A stretch of 64,000 nt of DNA. Origin: an uncultured Williamsia sp. (GTDB lineage: Bacteria; Actinomycetota; Actinomycetes; Mycobacteriales; Mycobacteriaceae). Every line of letters begins with the position of its first letter. The first letter of the stretch is position 1. The notes beneath the pieces were generated by a model, which worked only from the letters and a program-made list of their open reading frames with translations, was not told where the DNA came from and did no database searches. The DNA lies in the NCBI RefSeq assembly GCF_947494875.1, contig NZ_CANLWM010000009.1, forward strand, positions 208,639 through 272,638, in the 5' to 3' direction. The position numbers were made by a program, and so were the translations under genes. Shown piece by piece: positions 63,872 to 64,000 of this stretch.

Positions 63872-64000
63872 TGTAGTGACCTGACACGTTGTTGTCAGGC
63901 AGCGAGTCGGCTGATGGGTGGGCGTCCGCCGAGGGCGGAGTGGCCTCGTTGAGTGTTGTAGCGGACGAGGAAGCGGTCAAGGCCGCGTGTTCGGTTCCGG
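63872..64000. mobile_element. End of an IS481-family insertion sequence
   Basis: The homology of the glycoside hydrolase stops abruptly at 63871. A terminal inverted-repeat-like sequence TGTAGTGACCTGACACG begins at 63872, and a transposase 3' end follows on the minus strand. The other end, the full transposase and any target duplication lie outside the window. Confidence 0.85.
63895..64000 (-). CDS. IS481-family transposase, C-terminal fragment
   Basis: The last 34 residues plus stop are visible: RFLVRYNTQRGHSALGGRPP then ISRLAA. The YN-R-HSALGG-PP pattern is the usual DDE integrase C-terminus of IS481 (rve) transposases. The stop at 63897-63895 lies 23 bases inside the IS end. The rest is beyond the window edge, so whether it is active cannot be told. 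Confidence 0.88.
   Translation of the reverse strand, partial: RNRTRGLDRFLVRYNTQRGHSALGGRPPISRLAA

Overview
The window is a high-GC chromosomal segment with GTG-rich starts, dense 4-bp gene overlaps and many probably leaderless genes. It points to a mycolic-acid-producing actinobacterium (Mycobacteriales). The housekeeping backbone follows, from memory, the Mycobacterium tuberculosis order Rv2220-Rv2247: glnE, glnA2, CaeA-like hydrolase, panB, CYTH-CHAD protein, rnpB, RNase HI-phosphatase, zinc-ribbon protein, Nif3, cobC, ptkA-ptpA, SURF1, cobD, ahpE, DUF3052, lipoprotein, aceE, mabR, fabD-acpM-kas-accD6. There is one KAS gene between acpM and accD6 instead of kasA plus kasB, which fits Gordonia or Williamsia-like relatives better than Mycobacterium. 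The genus is an inference.

Layout: 1-6.1 kb holds nitrogen regulation (glnE, glnA2) and two tandem endonuclease/exonuclease/phosphatase-fold proteins. 6.2-11.9 kb holds a secreted hydrolase, panB, proline iminopeptidase, a polyphosphate-type CYTH-CHAD protein and RNase P RNA. 11.9-27.4 kb is an accessory insert: a transporter, two TetR regulators, oxidoreductases, a P450, and two operons (SDR, acyltransferase, hydrolase, then tetR; and FAH, extradiol dioxygenase, FAD hydroxylase, AceE-like TPP enzyme). These two operons share a perfect palindromic operator, GTTGACT-N3-AGTCAAC, laid over their -35 elements, so they look like one regulon for degrading a phenolic or polycyclic compound.

27.5-43 kb is mostly conserved backbone (cobalamin genes, tyrosine phosphatase and kinase, SURF1, AhpE) interrupted by a spermidine-synthase-like protein, a FadD36-like ligase, DUF429, DUF218, a WYL regulator and tRNA-Val. 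43.4-52 kb is aceE, the MabR-type regulator and the FAS-II operon, which ends in a strong terminator. The fabD-acpM gap carries three stem-loops.

52-64 kb is variable: DUF3145, a beta-lactamase-fold protein, an NDMA-type alcohol dehydrogenase, a diguanylate cyclase, an acyltransferase-like protein divergent from a ThiF-nitroreductase fusion (Rv1355c-like), an exopolysaccharide sugar transferase, and a tetR-lipase-glycoside hydrolase operon. The glycoside hydrolase gene is cut at its 5' end by an IS481-family element that runs off the window.

The best candidates for undescribed biology are the two-operon regulon at 18.1-27.4 kb with its catabolic AceE paralogue, and the acyltransferase/ThiF-nitroreductase/c-di-GMP neighbourhood at 55-59.3 kb.
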